NCBI GenBank assembly: GCA_017993335.1
Contig: JAGOMX010000015.1
Coordinates: 1-36,757, forward strand
From: Alphaproteobacteria bacterium
Lineage (GTDB): Bacteria > Pseudomonadota > Alphaproteobacteria > JAGOMX01
DNA length: 36,757 nucleotides
Reading direction: 5' to 3'
The position numbers were made by a program, and so were the translations under genes. Every line of letters starts with the position of its first letter. The stretch's first letter is position 1. This document shows, piece after piece, positions 30,100 to 36,757 of the stretch. Under the pieces are notes generated by a model. The model did no database searches. It was not told the origin of the DNA and worked only from the letters and a program-made list of their open reading frames with translations.

Positions 30100-30715
30100 G
30101 AGTTGCACACCAAGAATTTTTACCGGAAAGACTGCCTTGATTTTTTAAATCCTTACAAGCGGCACCCAAATCTACAAAATCATCCATTATGCTTTTGGTC
30201 TCATCATCTAGCTCCTTTAGGTTTAGAGTAGGGTTTTGTTTTACTGATTTTTCTTGAGCCACCAATTGGTTATATTTTTCAATATATGTAAGAAGATTTT
30301 TATGATTCGAACGAAGTTGTTCCTGAGACGAAACGGCGGTCACTTTTTTTTCTTTACCTGTCAAACGGTTATGCATATTTTTAAATATTTCATATCTTTC
30401 ATCTAAAGACCTCCCGATCAACGCAACCAGATTGGCAATGTCTTTGTTCGATGCATAGGGAAGGCTCTTCTCCATGAACTCATCTTTTCGAATAAGTACT
30501 TGCAACATACCGTTATTCGCGCTCTCAACAGCCTCTTGCTTTAGTTTTTCCAAAGCGATTTGACGCTGCGCCCTCTGCAACTCACTCCGCTCCAATACAT
30601 TATCCTGTTTTGCAGGGATAGATGGACGCGCCGGCCTCTCATAAAGATCATAAGAACCATGAACCTGGGAAACAAATAAAACAGGTATTAAAAACATCAT
30701 GTAAAATACTCGCAT
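30095..30715 (-). CDS. secreted helical protein of unknown family
   Basis: This encodes 206 residues with the signal peptide MRVFYMMFLIPVLFVSQVHG. The mature protein is charged and helix-rich, with coiled-coil-like stretches (RSELQRAQRQIALEKLKQEA, about 43-62, and LLTYIEKYNQLVAQEK). Two cysteines near the C-terminus (AACKDL, SWCATQ) could form a disulphide in an oxidising compartment. AGGAG lies about 9 bases before the ATG at 30715. No family is recognised. It is convergent with the secreted protein gene at 29464. Confidence 0.75.
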   Translation of the reverse strand: MRVFYMMFLIPVLFVSQVHGSYDLYERPARPSIPAKQDNVLERSELQRAQRQIALEKLKQEAVESANNGMLQVLIRKDEFMEKSLPYASNKDIANLVALIGRSLDERYEIFKNMHNRLTGKEKKVTAVSSQEQLRSNHKNLLTYIEKYNQLVAQEKSVKQNPTLNLKELDDETKSIMDDFVDLGAACKDLKNQGSLSGKNSWCATQ

Positions 30716-30848
30716 AATAATTTACTCCTAATTACATTATTATGTTAAAACAATATTATTAAATAATAGTTAAATATATATTATAAATTGGAAATATTTT
30801 TTCCATCTCATGGAAGATCTACAACGATAAAAATCCATATAATACCAC

Positions 30849-30877
30849 TTGCGATTTAGGCATTTATTGGTTATTTT
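30849..30877 (+). promoter_or_regulatory. promoter of tRNA-Ser
   Basis: TTGCGA (30849-30854) and TATTTT (30872-30877) are 17 bases apart, about 10 bases before the tRNA 5' end. Confidence 0.4.
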
Positions 30878-30887
30878 ATGCACAAGC

Positions 30888-30977
30888 GGAGGGATGCCAG
30901 AGAGGCTGAATGGGGCGGTCTCGAAAACCGTTGTGCATGCAAATGCACCGTGGGTTCGAATCCCACTTCCTCCGCCA
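30888..30977 (+). tRNA. tRNA-Ser (anticodon CGA)
   Basis: The 90-base gene has a long variable arm, as serine tRNAs do. The acceptor stem GGAGGGA pairs with TTCCTCC with one G-T pair, followed by G and an encoded CCA. The anticodon stem GCGGT/ACCGT carries the loop CTCGAAA, which gives anticodon CGA and reads UCG. The T arm is GTGGGTTCGAATCCCAC. Confidence 0.95.
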
Positions 30978-31301
30978 GATTTTTTAAAGAGAACTTTTCT
31001 CACGTCTTTTTTGGTTAGCCGCAGCAGGTCTCAAAAGCCCAGTATTTGTGAGCTTTCTAGGGTTCTAAGCTGGCATTAGACCCGTACCTCGCTTTCTCCA
31101 ATTTTGGTATTTTACCCCCAAAATCTCTGTTTTTACCCTCTCTATCTCCGATACATGCGAACACTCGGGGTGAAGGTACGCATGTTCTCAAACCCTCTAT
31201 TTACCTGGGTTTCAGAGGATTGATGTTTTTTGACCCCTCACTTTTTAGAGAACGAAAAGCGGAGTAGTAAGTGGGATTCGAAACGGAGAATAACTTTAGT
31301 C
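30978..31301. other. non-coding stretch after tRNA-Ser with an inverted tRNA-end copy
   Basis: No gene is visible on either strand. AAGTGGGATTCGAA at 31269-31282 is an exact inverted copy of the tRNA-Ser bases 30955-30968 (T-loop and start of the 3' acceptor), and the adjoining bases CGGAGTAG resemble the acceptor end. A full tRNA cannot be folded from it. Such copies can be left by integration at a tRNA gene. No integrase was found nearby. Confidence 0.5.
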
Positions 31302-31330
31302 TTGACTTATTTAGTAAACTCGCATACTAT
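31302..31330 (+). promoter_or_regulatory. promoter of the SRPBCC-MarR-EVE-AlkD operon
   Basis: TTGACT (31302-31307) and TACTAT (31325-31330) are separated by 17 bases, 26 bases before the first ATG. The MarR-type regulator encoded in the operon would be the natural candidate to act here. Confidence 0.7.
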
Positions 31331-31356
31331 ATCCATAAATACGATAAAGGTGTAAT

Positions 31357-31782
31357 ATGTGGACAAGAACTTATAGCAAAACATTCCAAGCTTTAAAGCG
31401 CGAAGATATTTGGCGGATCTGGACGGACATTAATAACTGGCCAACGTGGCATGGTGATTTGGATTACTGCAAGCTTGAGGGTGACTTCAAAGTTGGCAAT
31501 CACTTCTTCTTAAAGCCTAAAGGCGTTCAGCCTGTAAAAATTGTGCTTACTGAAATTAGTGAAGGCTATTCATTCACTGATTGTACATCTTTCTTTGGCG
31601 CCAAAATGTATGATACTCATGCCATGGAAGAGACTGTAGACGGTTTAAAACTTACCAATAAACTTGTTGTAATTGGGCCGCTAAAATGGCTCTGGATCAA
31701 GCTTGTAGCCCAAAATGTTGCTGATACTATAGCAGAAGAAACAGAAAACCTTGTAAAGTTTGCAAGGAGTCTTCATGGCTAA
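31357..31782 (+). CDS. SRPBCC (polyketide cyclase/START-like) domain protein
   Basis: This encodes 141 residues. The helix-grip fold binds a small hydrophobic ligand in a deep cavity. The N-terminal YSKTFQALKREDIWRIWTDI and NWPTWHGDL are typical, as is the long C-terminal helix. No catalytic residues can be named, so ligand and role are unknown. AAAGGTG precedes the ATG. It is the first gene of a tight operon and overlaps the MarR gene by 8 bases, so it may deliver or sense the molecule that regulator responds to. Confidence 0.82.
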   Translation: MWTRTYSKTFQALKREDIWRIWTDINNWPTWHGDLDYCKLEGDFKVGNHFFLKPKGVQPVKIVLTEISEGYSFTDCTSFFGAKMYDTHAMEETVDGLKLTNKLVVIGPLKWLWIKLVAQNVADTIAEETENLVKFARSLHG

Positions 31783-32236
31783 TTTACCGTTTGGCTTTGA
31801 TGCGCCAGAAGACAGCCCTGGATTTCTCCTTTGGCAAACGACCATGATTTGGCAGCGACAAATTAAAAAAGCCCTGGAAAAATATAATATTTCTCATGCA
31901 CAGTTTGTCATTATGGCGACCCTCATGTGGTTTGAGGCTCATGGATATGATACCACTCAAATTTTAATCGTGAATCAAACCAAGCTTGATAAGATGACCG
32001 TATCAAAATCGCTTAAAAAGCTTGTTCAAATGAGGTTTGTAAATCGTATAGAGCATGAGGTAGACACACGTGCAAAGAGTGTTTCGCTTACTGAAAAAGG
32101 TAAAGGTATGGTGCGTACCTTAGTCCCCATTGTTGAAGGGATTGATCGTATCTTTTTTAGCAAGGCCTCTGATCAGGATCAAAAAAGCCTTATACATATT
32201 TTAGCAAAACTAGCAGCAGGTACCGCAGATGAATAA
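31775..32236 (+). CDS. MarR-family transcriptional regulator
   Basis: This encodes about 153 residues from ATG 31775, chosen because AAGGAG lies 6 bases upstream. The winged helix is clear: VNQTKLDKMTVSKSLKKLV is the DNA-recognition region and VDTRAKSVSLTEKGKGM the wing (about 75-110). MarR proteins usually repress their own operon and release on binding small aromatic or oxidising compounds. It overlaps SRPBCC upstream and the EVE gene downstream by 8 bases, so the operon is translationally coupled. The regulated promoter is probably the one at 31302-31330. Confidence 0.9.
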   Translation: MANLPFGFDAPEDSPGFLLWQTTMIWQRQIKKALEKYNISHAQFVIMATLMWFEAHGYDTTQILIVNQTKLDKMTVSKSLKKLVQMRFVNRIEHEVDTRAKSVSLTEKGKGMVRTLVPIVEGIDRIFFSKASDQDQKSLIHILAKLAAGTADE

Positions 32237-32684
32237 GGCAGCAAAATTCTGGATTGGTGTTGCTTGCAAAGAGCATGTGGAAAACGGTGTTAAGCTGGGC
32301 ATTTGCCAATTCTGTCACGGCAAATCTGTGCCTGCTAAGCGATTATCCCGTGGTGATTTTGTAATCTATTACTCTTCTAAAATAACCATGGCAGGATCTG
32401 ATCTCTATCAAAAATTTACTGCAATTGGCGAGATCATTGATGATGCCCCTTATCAAGTAGATATGGGAGATGGATTCAAACCATTTAGGCGTAATATCAA
32501 TTATTTTGACGCCAAGCATATTGATATCAAACCGCTTGTACAGTCACTGCCATTTATCAAAAATAAAAATTCGTGGGGCTATGTTTTTCGCTATGGTTTT
32601 TTAGAAATCGACCAAGAATCATTTGAGATTATTGCGCATCATATGCTTGGTTTTAATCCATTGTTAGGTAATAAAAATGTCTAA
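32229..32684 (+). CDS. EVE-domain protein
   Basis: This encodes 151 residues. The start FWIGVACKEHVENGV, then CQFCHGKSVPAKRLSRGDFV and YYSSKITM, is characteristic of the EVE/UPF0310 family. EVE domains have a PUA-like fold and are known to recognise modified bases such as modified cytosine; some occur in restriction enzymes. This one stands alone, without a nuclease. It overlaps the MarR gene and the AlkD-like gene by 8 bases each, which suggests a shared task with the DNA-alkylation protein. Confidence 0.88.
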   Translation: MNKAAKFWIGVACKEHVENGVKLGICQFCHGKSVPAKRLSRGDFVIYYSSKITMAGSDLYQKFTAIGEIIDDAPYQVDMGDGFKPFRRNINYFDAKHIDIKPLVQSLPFIKNKNSWGYVFRYGFLEIDQESFEIIAHHMLGFNPLLGNKNV

Positions 32685-33411
32685 TCTTGTTTTACTGAAA
32701 ATGATTGAAGATATAAGAACTGAGTGTGCGGCGAATATAACATTAACGCCTGAAAACGCAAAAAGATTCTTTAAGACCACTGCAGGTAGTTATGGGGCTG
32801 GCGATAAATTTTTGGGCATTACTGTGCCTAATTTACGAAAAATTGTAAAATTATATAAAGATATAGAGCTACAAATTATACAAGAACTACTTCAGTCAAA
32901 ATATAATGAGGAGCGGCTCTTGGCACTGCTGATACTTGTGCATCAATACCAAAAAGGAAATTCTGACCGCCAAGAAGAGTTGTATATATTTTATCTGAGC
33001 AACATTGATTGCGTTAATAATTGGAACCTTGTTGATAGCTCGGCTCATCATATTTTGGGCCATTATTTATGGGACAAGGATAGATCTATGCTTACTAAAC
33101 TTGCCGCTTCTGATGTATTATGGGAACGCATAATAGCAATTGTTTCAACCTGGTATTTTATCCGTCAATCTGACTTAGAGTGGACATTTAAGATAGCAAA
33201 GGTATTGCTCAATGATTCCCACGATCTGATTCATAAAGCTGTGGGCTGGATGCTCCGTGAAGCGGGTAAAAAAGATGAGGCTAGACTACTATCGTTCCTT
33301 TGCGACTATGCACATCAAATGCCTAAAACCATGCTAAGATACGCTATGGAGAGGTTATCTAAGGAGCAGAAAGAGTCTATTAAAGCCTCGATAATACAAA
33401 TTCTGCCATAG
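32677..33411 (+). CDS. AlkD-like DNA alkylation repair protein
   Basis: This encodes 244 residues. AlkD proteins are HEAT-repeat DNA glycosylases that remove alkylated, positively charged bases without flipping them. FFKTTAGSYGAGDKFLGI and VPNLRKIVK open the domain, and NNWNLVDSSAHHILGHYL holds W116 and D120, spaced like the catalytic W109/D113 of the Bacillus cereus enzyme. Helical repeats continue to the C-terminus. It ends the operon and its 3' end overlaps the convergent cyclodeaminase-family gene by 32 bases. Confidence 0.9.
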   Translation: MSNLVLLKMIEDIRTECAANITLTPENAKRFFKTTAGSYGAGDKFLGITVPNLRKIVKLYKDIELQIIQELLQSKYNEERLLALLILVHQYQKGNSDRQEELYIFYLSNIDCVNNWNLVDSSAHHILGHYLWDKDRSMLTKLAASDVLWERIIAIVSTWYFIRQSDLEWTFKIAKVLLNDSHDLIHKAVGWMLREAGKKDEARLLSFLCDYAHQMPKTMLRYAMERLSKEQKESIKASIIQILP

Positions 33412-34273
33412 CCACATCCTGGGCCCCAATACCTGAAAAATCCGCAATTATTGTTTTGATATCCTCAGAGATACCTGATTTTAATGCCGCGCCTAGCTCC
33501 ATCAACATATCTTGGTTAATAATGTCTTCTTTTAATGCTCTGGAAACATCTCCAAATTTTGCTGCTTGCAGCTTGCTGTCAACAATCACCATATCAGCGG
33601 CTTTAAATACCTGAAGCGATATCTCGCTTTTATGCTCATCATCGCTGCCAAGCCCAATAATTGCTTTATTCTTGCTTTCTGGAATAGCATAGATAATGGG
33701 CTCAAGAGAGGCGGTAGTAGTTAAAACTACATCGCATTTTTCCAGTAAATCTTCTGCAGAGTCGCACACCAAATCACCAATAGCGGCAGCTTTAATCTTC
33801 CTGCGCGCATACAGCATAACGTTGGCTTTAGGGTATTTTGCTCTCATTAATTCATATAACTGCCTTGCCAAACTACCGCTGCCAATAATCCCGATATTTT
33901 GTGGCATCCAAGGCATAATCGTCAGGCAGATTATTCCCGCTATTGCTGTTCTGAGAGTTGTTAAAAAGCCTTTGTCTTGCAATATGGCTTTCAGTTCACA
34001 ACTCTCTACATCAAATACTAGCATTGCTCCGTTATTGCCAAATTTACTGCTGCCAGCTATTTTGACGACAAAATATTTGCTATCCTGCCTATAGCCACCT
34101 TTAATATGGCAATCGCTTCCTTGCTCAGGAAAAACAAACTGCATAGGGAGAGGTACATCGTATAAACCTGATGAATAATCGATAAATGCAGCTTTTTGAG
34201 AGTTGATTAAGTCCTCAAGATCTTTGGTGATATTAATGATTTCTTGGATTTGCTCAAGGTTAAATATTTTCAT
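33380..34273 (-). CDS. ornithine cyclodeaminase/mu-crystallin family protein
   Basis: This encodes 297 residues, slightly short for the family. Family members are NAD(P)-dependent enzymes on amino or imino acids. The substrate-side residues K71 (VVKIAG) and R108 (LTTLRTA) and the Rossmann loop GSGSLA (131-136, in IGIIGSGSLARQL) are visible, as is the C-terminal DVSRAL. True ornithine cyclodeaminase activity is not assured; imine reductase, opine-type or alanine dehydrogenase activities also occur in the family. The gene overlaps the aminotransferase by 14 bases. The likely job is a step on the same amino acid. Confidence 0.9.
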   Translation of the reverse strand: MKIFNLEQIQEIINITKDLEDLINSQKAAFIDYSSGLYDVPLPMQFVFPEQGSDCHIKGGYRQDSKYFVVKIAGSSKFGNNGAMLVFDVESCELKAILQDKGFLTTLRTAIAGIICLTIMPWMPQNIGIIGSGSLARQLYELMRAKYPKANVMLYARRKIKAAAIGDLVCDSAEDLLEKCDVVLTTTASLEPIIYAIPESKNKAIIGLGSDDEHKSEISLQVFKAADMVIVDSKLQAAKFGDVSRALKEDIINQDMLMELGAALKSGISEDIKTIIADFSGIGAQDVAMAEFVLSRL

Positions 34274-35375
34274 GACGCAAAAACTCTTTTAATTGATCAA
34301 GGCACTGTGGCATATTCTTTCTGCCAAATCCTATCCGGAAATGGTTGCTTGCATAGTCATAGATGGATGCAGGCATCAGAAGTACATTTTGCTTGCGTAC
34401 CAATCTATCGCAAAAGGAAGCAATAGAATCTTTGCCTTTATATTTAACGAACCCAACGCATCCGCCTTGTGGTCGTACCCACTCAAAAAGATGGCTGTAT
34501 TCTGTGAAAAATTGATCGAGAAGCTGAAGATTATCAGCAACAATTTTATTGTTCCGTTCCAAGATCGCGTCCTTATTATTTAAGGCAATTATAGAAAGTA
34601 TCTCAGATGGGGCGCTATTGCATATAGAGAGATAGTCTTTCATAAGTTTCATTTTATAAATCACATCCTTGTCTTTGCATGCGATCCACCCAATCCTAAG
34701 GCCTGCCATACCGAAAGCTTTGCTCATAACACCAAGGGATAAAGCTCTATCATAGAGGCATGCAGCAGGAGATGCCCATGGCTTATTTGGAGCTCCAAGC
34801 AGCCTGTAAACCTCATCAGAAAACAGCCAAATACCACTTTGTTCACAGATCTCTATCAGCGCTTGTAGTTCCTCTTCCTCTATAACTTGACCTGTAGGAT
34901 TATGAGGAAAATTAATGATAATACACTTTGTATTGGACTTTATTGCCATTTGAATGGATTGCAGATCAATACGCCAATTATTTTCTTCTTTTAGCTCTAT
35001 CTCCGTTACCTCTGCGCCTTTGGACTTTGGAATTTCAAGGAGTGATTGATAGCACGGAGTTAGCACAACCACGTGGTCATGCTCTTCAATTAAAGCGCTA
35101 AGAGCGCAAAATATTCCTTCTTCAGCGCCAGCAAAGCATAATATATTTTCGTCTGATAGACCTGAATACAAATTGGCTATTTGTACTCTCAATAATGGAT
35201 GGCCATACGGCTCTGTATATTTCAGCGCTAATTCTTCCCAAAGTTTTTTATCTTCTGGTCCAGCCATATCTATTATTTCTGACATCGTAAAGCTTTCAGC
35301 ATCCGAGCAACATAACAAGTATTTAGCCGAAAACTCGTATTTTGTAAGGTATTCCTCTAATTTAAAAATGTTCAT
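34260..35375 (-). CDS. PLP-dependent aminotransferase, class I/II
   Basis: This encodes about 371 residues from ATG 35375, which overlaps the TGA stop of the upstream regulator in an ATGA arrangement; GGAGGAA lies upstream. The fold-type I elements are present: TEPYGHPLLR, NFPHNPTG with its Asn, SDEVYR with the Asp contacting the cofactor, and the PLP lysine in MSKAFGMAGLRIGW (K219 from this start). The C-terminal Arg segment is FRIGFGRK. The substrate cannot be read off. It sits between the DauR-like regulator and the cyclodeaminase-family gene, so all three probably work on one amino acid. Confidence 0.93.
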   Translation of the reverse strand: MNIFKLEEYLTKYEFSAKYLLCCSDAESFTMSEIIDMAGPEDKKLWEELALKYTEPYGHPLLRVQIANLYSGLSDENILCFAGAEEGIFCALSALIEEHDHVVVLTPCYQSLLEIPKSKGAEVTEIELKEENNWRIDLQSIQMAIKSNTKCIIINFPHNPTGQVIEEEELQALIEICEQSGIWLFSDEVYRLLGAPNKPWASPAACLYDRALSLGVMSKAFGMAGLRIGWIACKDKDVIYKMKLMKDYLSICNSAPSEILSIIALNNKDAILERNNKIVADNLQLLDQFFTEYSHLFEWVRPQGGCVGFVKYKGKDSIASFCDRLVRKQNVLLMPASIYDYASNHFRIGFGRKNMPQCLDQLKEFLRHENI

Positions 35376-35944
35376 TGATTCCTCCATTCTTTTAAATATT
35401 TAAAAACAGTAGCCCGCCCCAACCCCAGAACTTTTGCTACATAATCAGCTGCATTTTTCTCATGAAATGCCCCAAGATCAAATAAATGCTTGGCCAAAGC
35501 TTTCTTTTCATTTTGAGACAAATGATCGAATGACAGATTATGATTTTGCAAATAAGAATGGATACTGACATGCAATTTTTCCTGCCAGTCATTAGTAAAG
35601 AGCGGCTGAGGCGGGCTGCCCATTTCAAGCAAAGCGCTACTTAACTCTTGCATCTTATTGAATATCGAGATATCGCAATTGATGCACAGAAGATATTTGT
35701 CCTCAAGTATTACTGAGACAGACTTTACAAGTCTGCCATCAAAGTTAACCTTTGGATAGACTGTTTGGTCTATGCTACATAGTCCTTCTGGATCAAGTAA
35801 ACTTGCGTCTCCTATTTTGCGATTAGAAAGCTTACCATTAATATAAGTGATACTGTCCCCAGCAATATCATGAATGACAATCTCCACTAAAGGATCCATC
35901 AATCGTACAATAGCATCGCATATTGGAATGTAATTGGATAACAT
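35372..35944 (-). CDS. YheO/DauR-like transcriptional regulator (PAS plus HTH)
   Basis: This encodes 190 residues. The N-terminal half (about 1-115) matches the YheO-type PAS domain: LVEIVIHDIAGDSITYINGK and later LCINCDISIF. The C-terminal half (about 135-190) is a helix-turn-helix of the kind found in DauR: NEKKALAKHLFDLGAFHEK and VLGLGRATVFKYLKEWR. DauR represses D-arginine use in Pseudomonas, in an operon that also contains a cyclodeaminase-family enzyme. The same pairing occurs here, suggesting amino-acid-responsive control. A consensus promoter and palindromes lie directly upstream. Confidence 0.88.
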   Translation of the reverse strand: MLSNYIPICDAIVRLMDPLVEIVIHDIAGDSITYINGKLSNRKIGDASLLDPEGLCSIDQTVYPKVNFDGRLVKSVSVILEDKYLLCINCDISIFNKMQELSSALLEMGSPPQPLFTNDWQEKLHVSIHSYLQNHNLSFDHLSQNEKKALAKHLFDLGAFHEKNAADYVAKVLGLGRATVFKYLKEWRNQ

Positions 35945-35955
35945 TATTTGTACCT

Positions 35956-36004
35956 TATAGTCTATATACTATAGCAGTATATACTATTTAGTATCGATTG
36001 TCAA
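35956..36004 (-). promoter_or_regulatory. consensus promoter and operator-like palindromes before the DauR-like gene
   Basis: On the minus strand TTGACA (36004-35999) and TATACT (35981-35976) are 17 bases apart. Two inverted repeats flank or overlap the -10 box: ATACTAAATAGTAT (35981-35994, in the spacer) and TATAGT-6-ACTATA (35956-35973, at the expected start of transcription). A regulator bound there would block RNA polymerase. The candidates are the DauR-like or the XRE/cupin protein. Confidence 0.75.
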
Positions 36005-36043
36005 GAGGCATGAGACTAAAAAGTCTATACTGATAAAATGAGG

Positions 36044-36610
36044 CTAAGTTTGTCTCGTATAATGGATCATATCGTGGAACAAAACTGATTGATCAGAAAG
36101 GTTACGGTAGCCATGTGAAAGAGATGCGTCAAAGCGCAAGCCCTCATGTTGATTAACCTGGCGCCACTCTTCTTGCACCAATACTTCAATAGATCCAGTC
36201 ACTGGAATCACATGCTCGATCACACCTTTTTGATGGGGAGGTGATAGATGCGTACAACCTGGTAGCAGCTCTATAATAAACACTTCAAACCCAAGATTCT
36301 CATCAAATGGGAAAATAGGCATGACGTTGATCTTATCATCTTGTTTATGTAGCTGCTGCAGTTCAGGCTTTCTATGAATAAGCTCGGCTTGATTTGATTG
36401 GGTATCTTCCACAAAAGAAGAAAATGACACATCAAATCCACTTGCAATCTTCCAAAGCGTTGCGATTGTAGGGCTTGATTCTCCTCGCTCAATTTGTCCA
36501 AGCATAGCTTTACTAACCCCGGTTTTCGCCGAAGTAACATCTAAACTCCAGCCTCTTTGATTTCGAAGATCTTTCAAAGTGGATGATATTTTAGCGGTTA
36601 AATGATTCAA
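36044..36610 (-). CDS. XRE-family regulator with C-terminal cupin
   Basis: This encodes about 188 residues from a TTG at 36610 that follows GAGGGA; the frame extends 10 codons to a GTG at 36640 without a ribosome site, so the start is uncertain. The helix-turn-helix reads LRNQRGWSLDVTSAKTGVSK and MLGQIERGESSPTIATLWKIA. The cupin half has GCTHLSPPHQKGVIEHVIPVTGS and SHGYRN. Proteins of this build regulate amino-acid or sulfur metabolism in response to a small ligand. It lies about 100 bases upstream of the DauR-like gene on the same strand, so it may regulate that promoter. Confidence 0.9.
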   Translation of the reverse strand: MNHLTAKISSTLKDLRNQRGWSLDVTSAKTGVSKAMLGQIERGESSPTIATLWKIASGFDVSFSSFVEDTQSNQAELIHRKPELQQLHKQDDKINVMPIFPFDENLGFEVFIIELLPGCTHLSPPHQKGVIEHVIPVTGSIEVLVQEEWRQVNQHEGLRFDASLSHGYRNLSDQSVLFHDMIHYTRQT

Positions 36611-36644
36611 GCTTCCCTCACAAAAAATGCTGTCACGCACACGC

Positions 36645-36680
36645 GTAGTTGTCCGGTCTATAGAACACGGTAGTTGTCCG
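36645..36680 (+). repeat. pair of 11-bp direct repeats
   Basis: GTAGTTGTCCG occurs at 36645-36655 and again at 36670-36680, 25 bases apart from start to start. It lies just upstream of the XRE/cupin gene. It may be a regulator site or the edge of a mobile element; nothing else identifies it. Confidence 0.6.
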
Positions 36681-36720
36681 AAAAAGGCTGACTTGATAAA
36701 CCGTAGCTACCAGGTCAGCC
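36681..36720 (-). terminator. minus-strand terminator for a gene beyond the right edge
   Basis: GGCTGAC (36714-36720 arm, minus strand) pairs with GTCAGCC (36686-36692 arm) across a 21-base loop, and a run of five T follows on the minus strand. It should end a transcript entering from the right; the coding end there is too short to identify. Confidence 0.6.
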
Positions 36721-36757
36721 CCTTTCTTGTTGCAGTCATCGCCTTTCCAGGCTGTAC

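Noticed and set aside
30989..31012. GAGAA/TTCTC hairpin with a T run after tRNA-Ser
   Set aside because: Only five pairs with a 3-base loop; it may help 3' trimming but cannot be supported as a terminator.

Overview
The window comes from an alphaproteobacterium that probably lives inside a host cell, in the style of the Holosporales or Rickettsiales-like symbionts. The order bamD-recN-ligA, the 1.6-kDa-residue-scale (about 1,600-residue) NAD-glutamate dehydrogenase and the phoH-ybeY-corC-lnt block are typical of Alphaproteobacteria. The intracellular lifestyle is an inference. It rests on several secreted proteins of unknown family, one of which carries two ubiquitin-interacting-motif-like segments, on a Fic protein, and on a metabolism that leans on amino acids (alanine and glutamate dehydrogenases, an amino-acid-type binding protein beside a DAACS carrier).

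Layout. 1-1,835: a cut-off FIST-domain sensor gene and a secreted protein of unknown family, both on the minus strand. 2,023-4,537: tRNA-Glu(UUC), tRNA-Pro(GGG), class I fructose-bisphosphate aldolase and alanine dehydrogenase, closed by a hairpin. 4,538-5,573: a non-coding or decayed stretch, then the secreted UIM-like protein. 5,680-10,518: NAD-glutamate dehydrogenase. 10,679-15,272: bamD, recN, ligA. 15,291-16,490: a glycosyltransferase followed by a 53-residue secreted peptide gene that starts with TTG. 16,615-18,066: TrkH potassium transporter. 18,213-20,548: periplasmic binding protein plus divergent DAACS carrier, closed by a strong terminator. 20,700-25,312: phoH-ybeY-corC-lnt-trmB. 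25,332-29,341: Fic-MerR fusion (apparently leaderless), a 126-bp nested palindrome, and uvrA. 29,464-30,715: two convergent secreted proteins of unknown family. 30,888-30,977: tRNA-Ser(CGA).

The stretch after tRNA-Ser looks accessory. A 14-bp inverted copy of the tRNA 3' region lies about 300 bp downstream. Then comes a tight four-gene operon (SRPBCC, MarR, EVE, AlkD-like) behind a good promoter. A minus-strand cluster converges on it: XRE/cupin regulator, YheO/DauR-like PAS regulator, class I/II aminotransferase and ornithine-cyclodeaminase-family protein. A consensus promoter embedded in palindromes precedes the PAS regulator. The window ends in short direct repeats and a minus-strand terminator that belongs to something beyond the right edge.

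How the genes fit together. Glutamate dehydrogenase and alanine dehydrogenase feed amino-acid carbon into central metabolism, and the binding protein/DAACS pair could supply the substrate. BamD, Lnt, YbeY, PhoH, CorC, RecN, UvrA, LigA, TrmB and TrkH are housekeeping. The secreted proteins and the Fic protein are the candidates for host interaction. All similarity statements come from reading motifs by eye; no database search was run.
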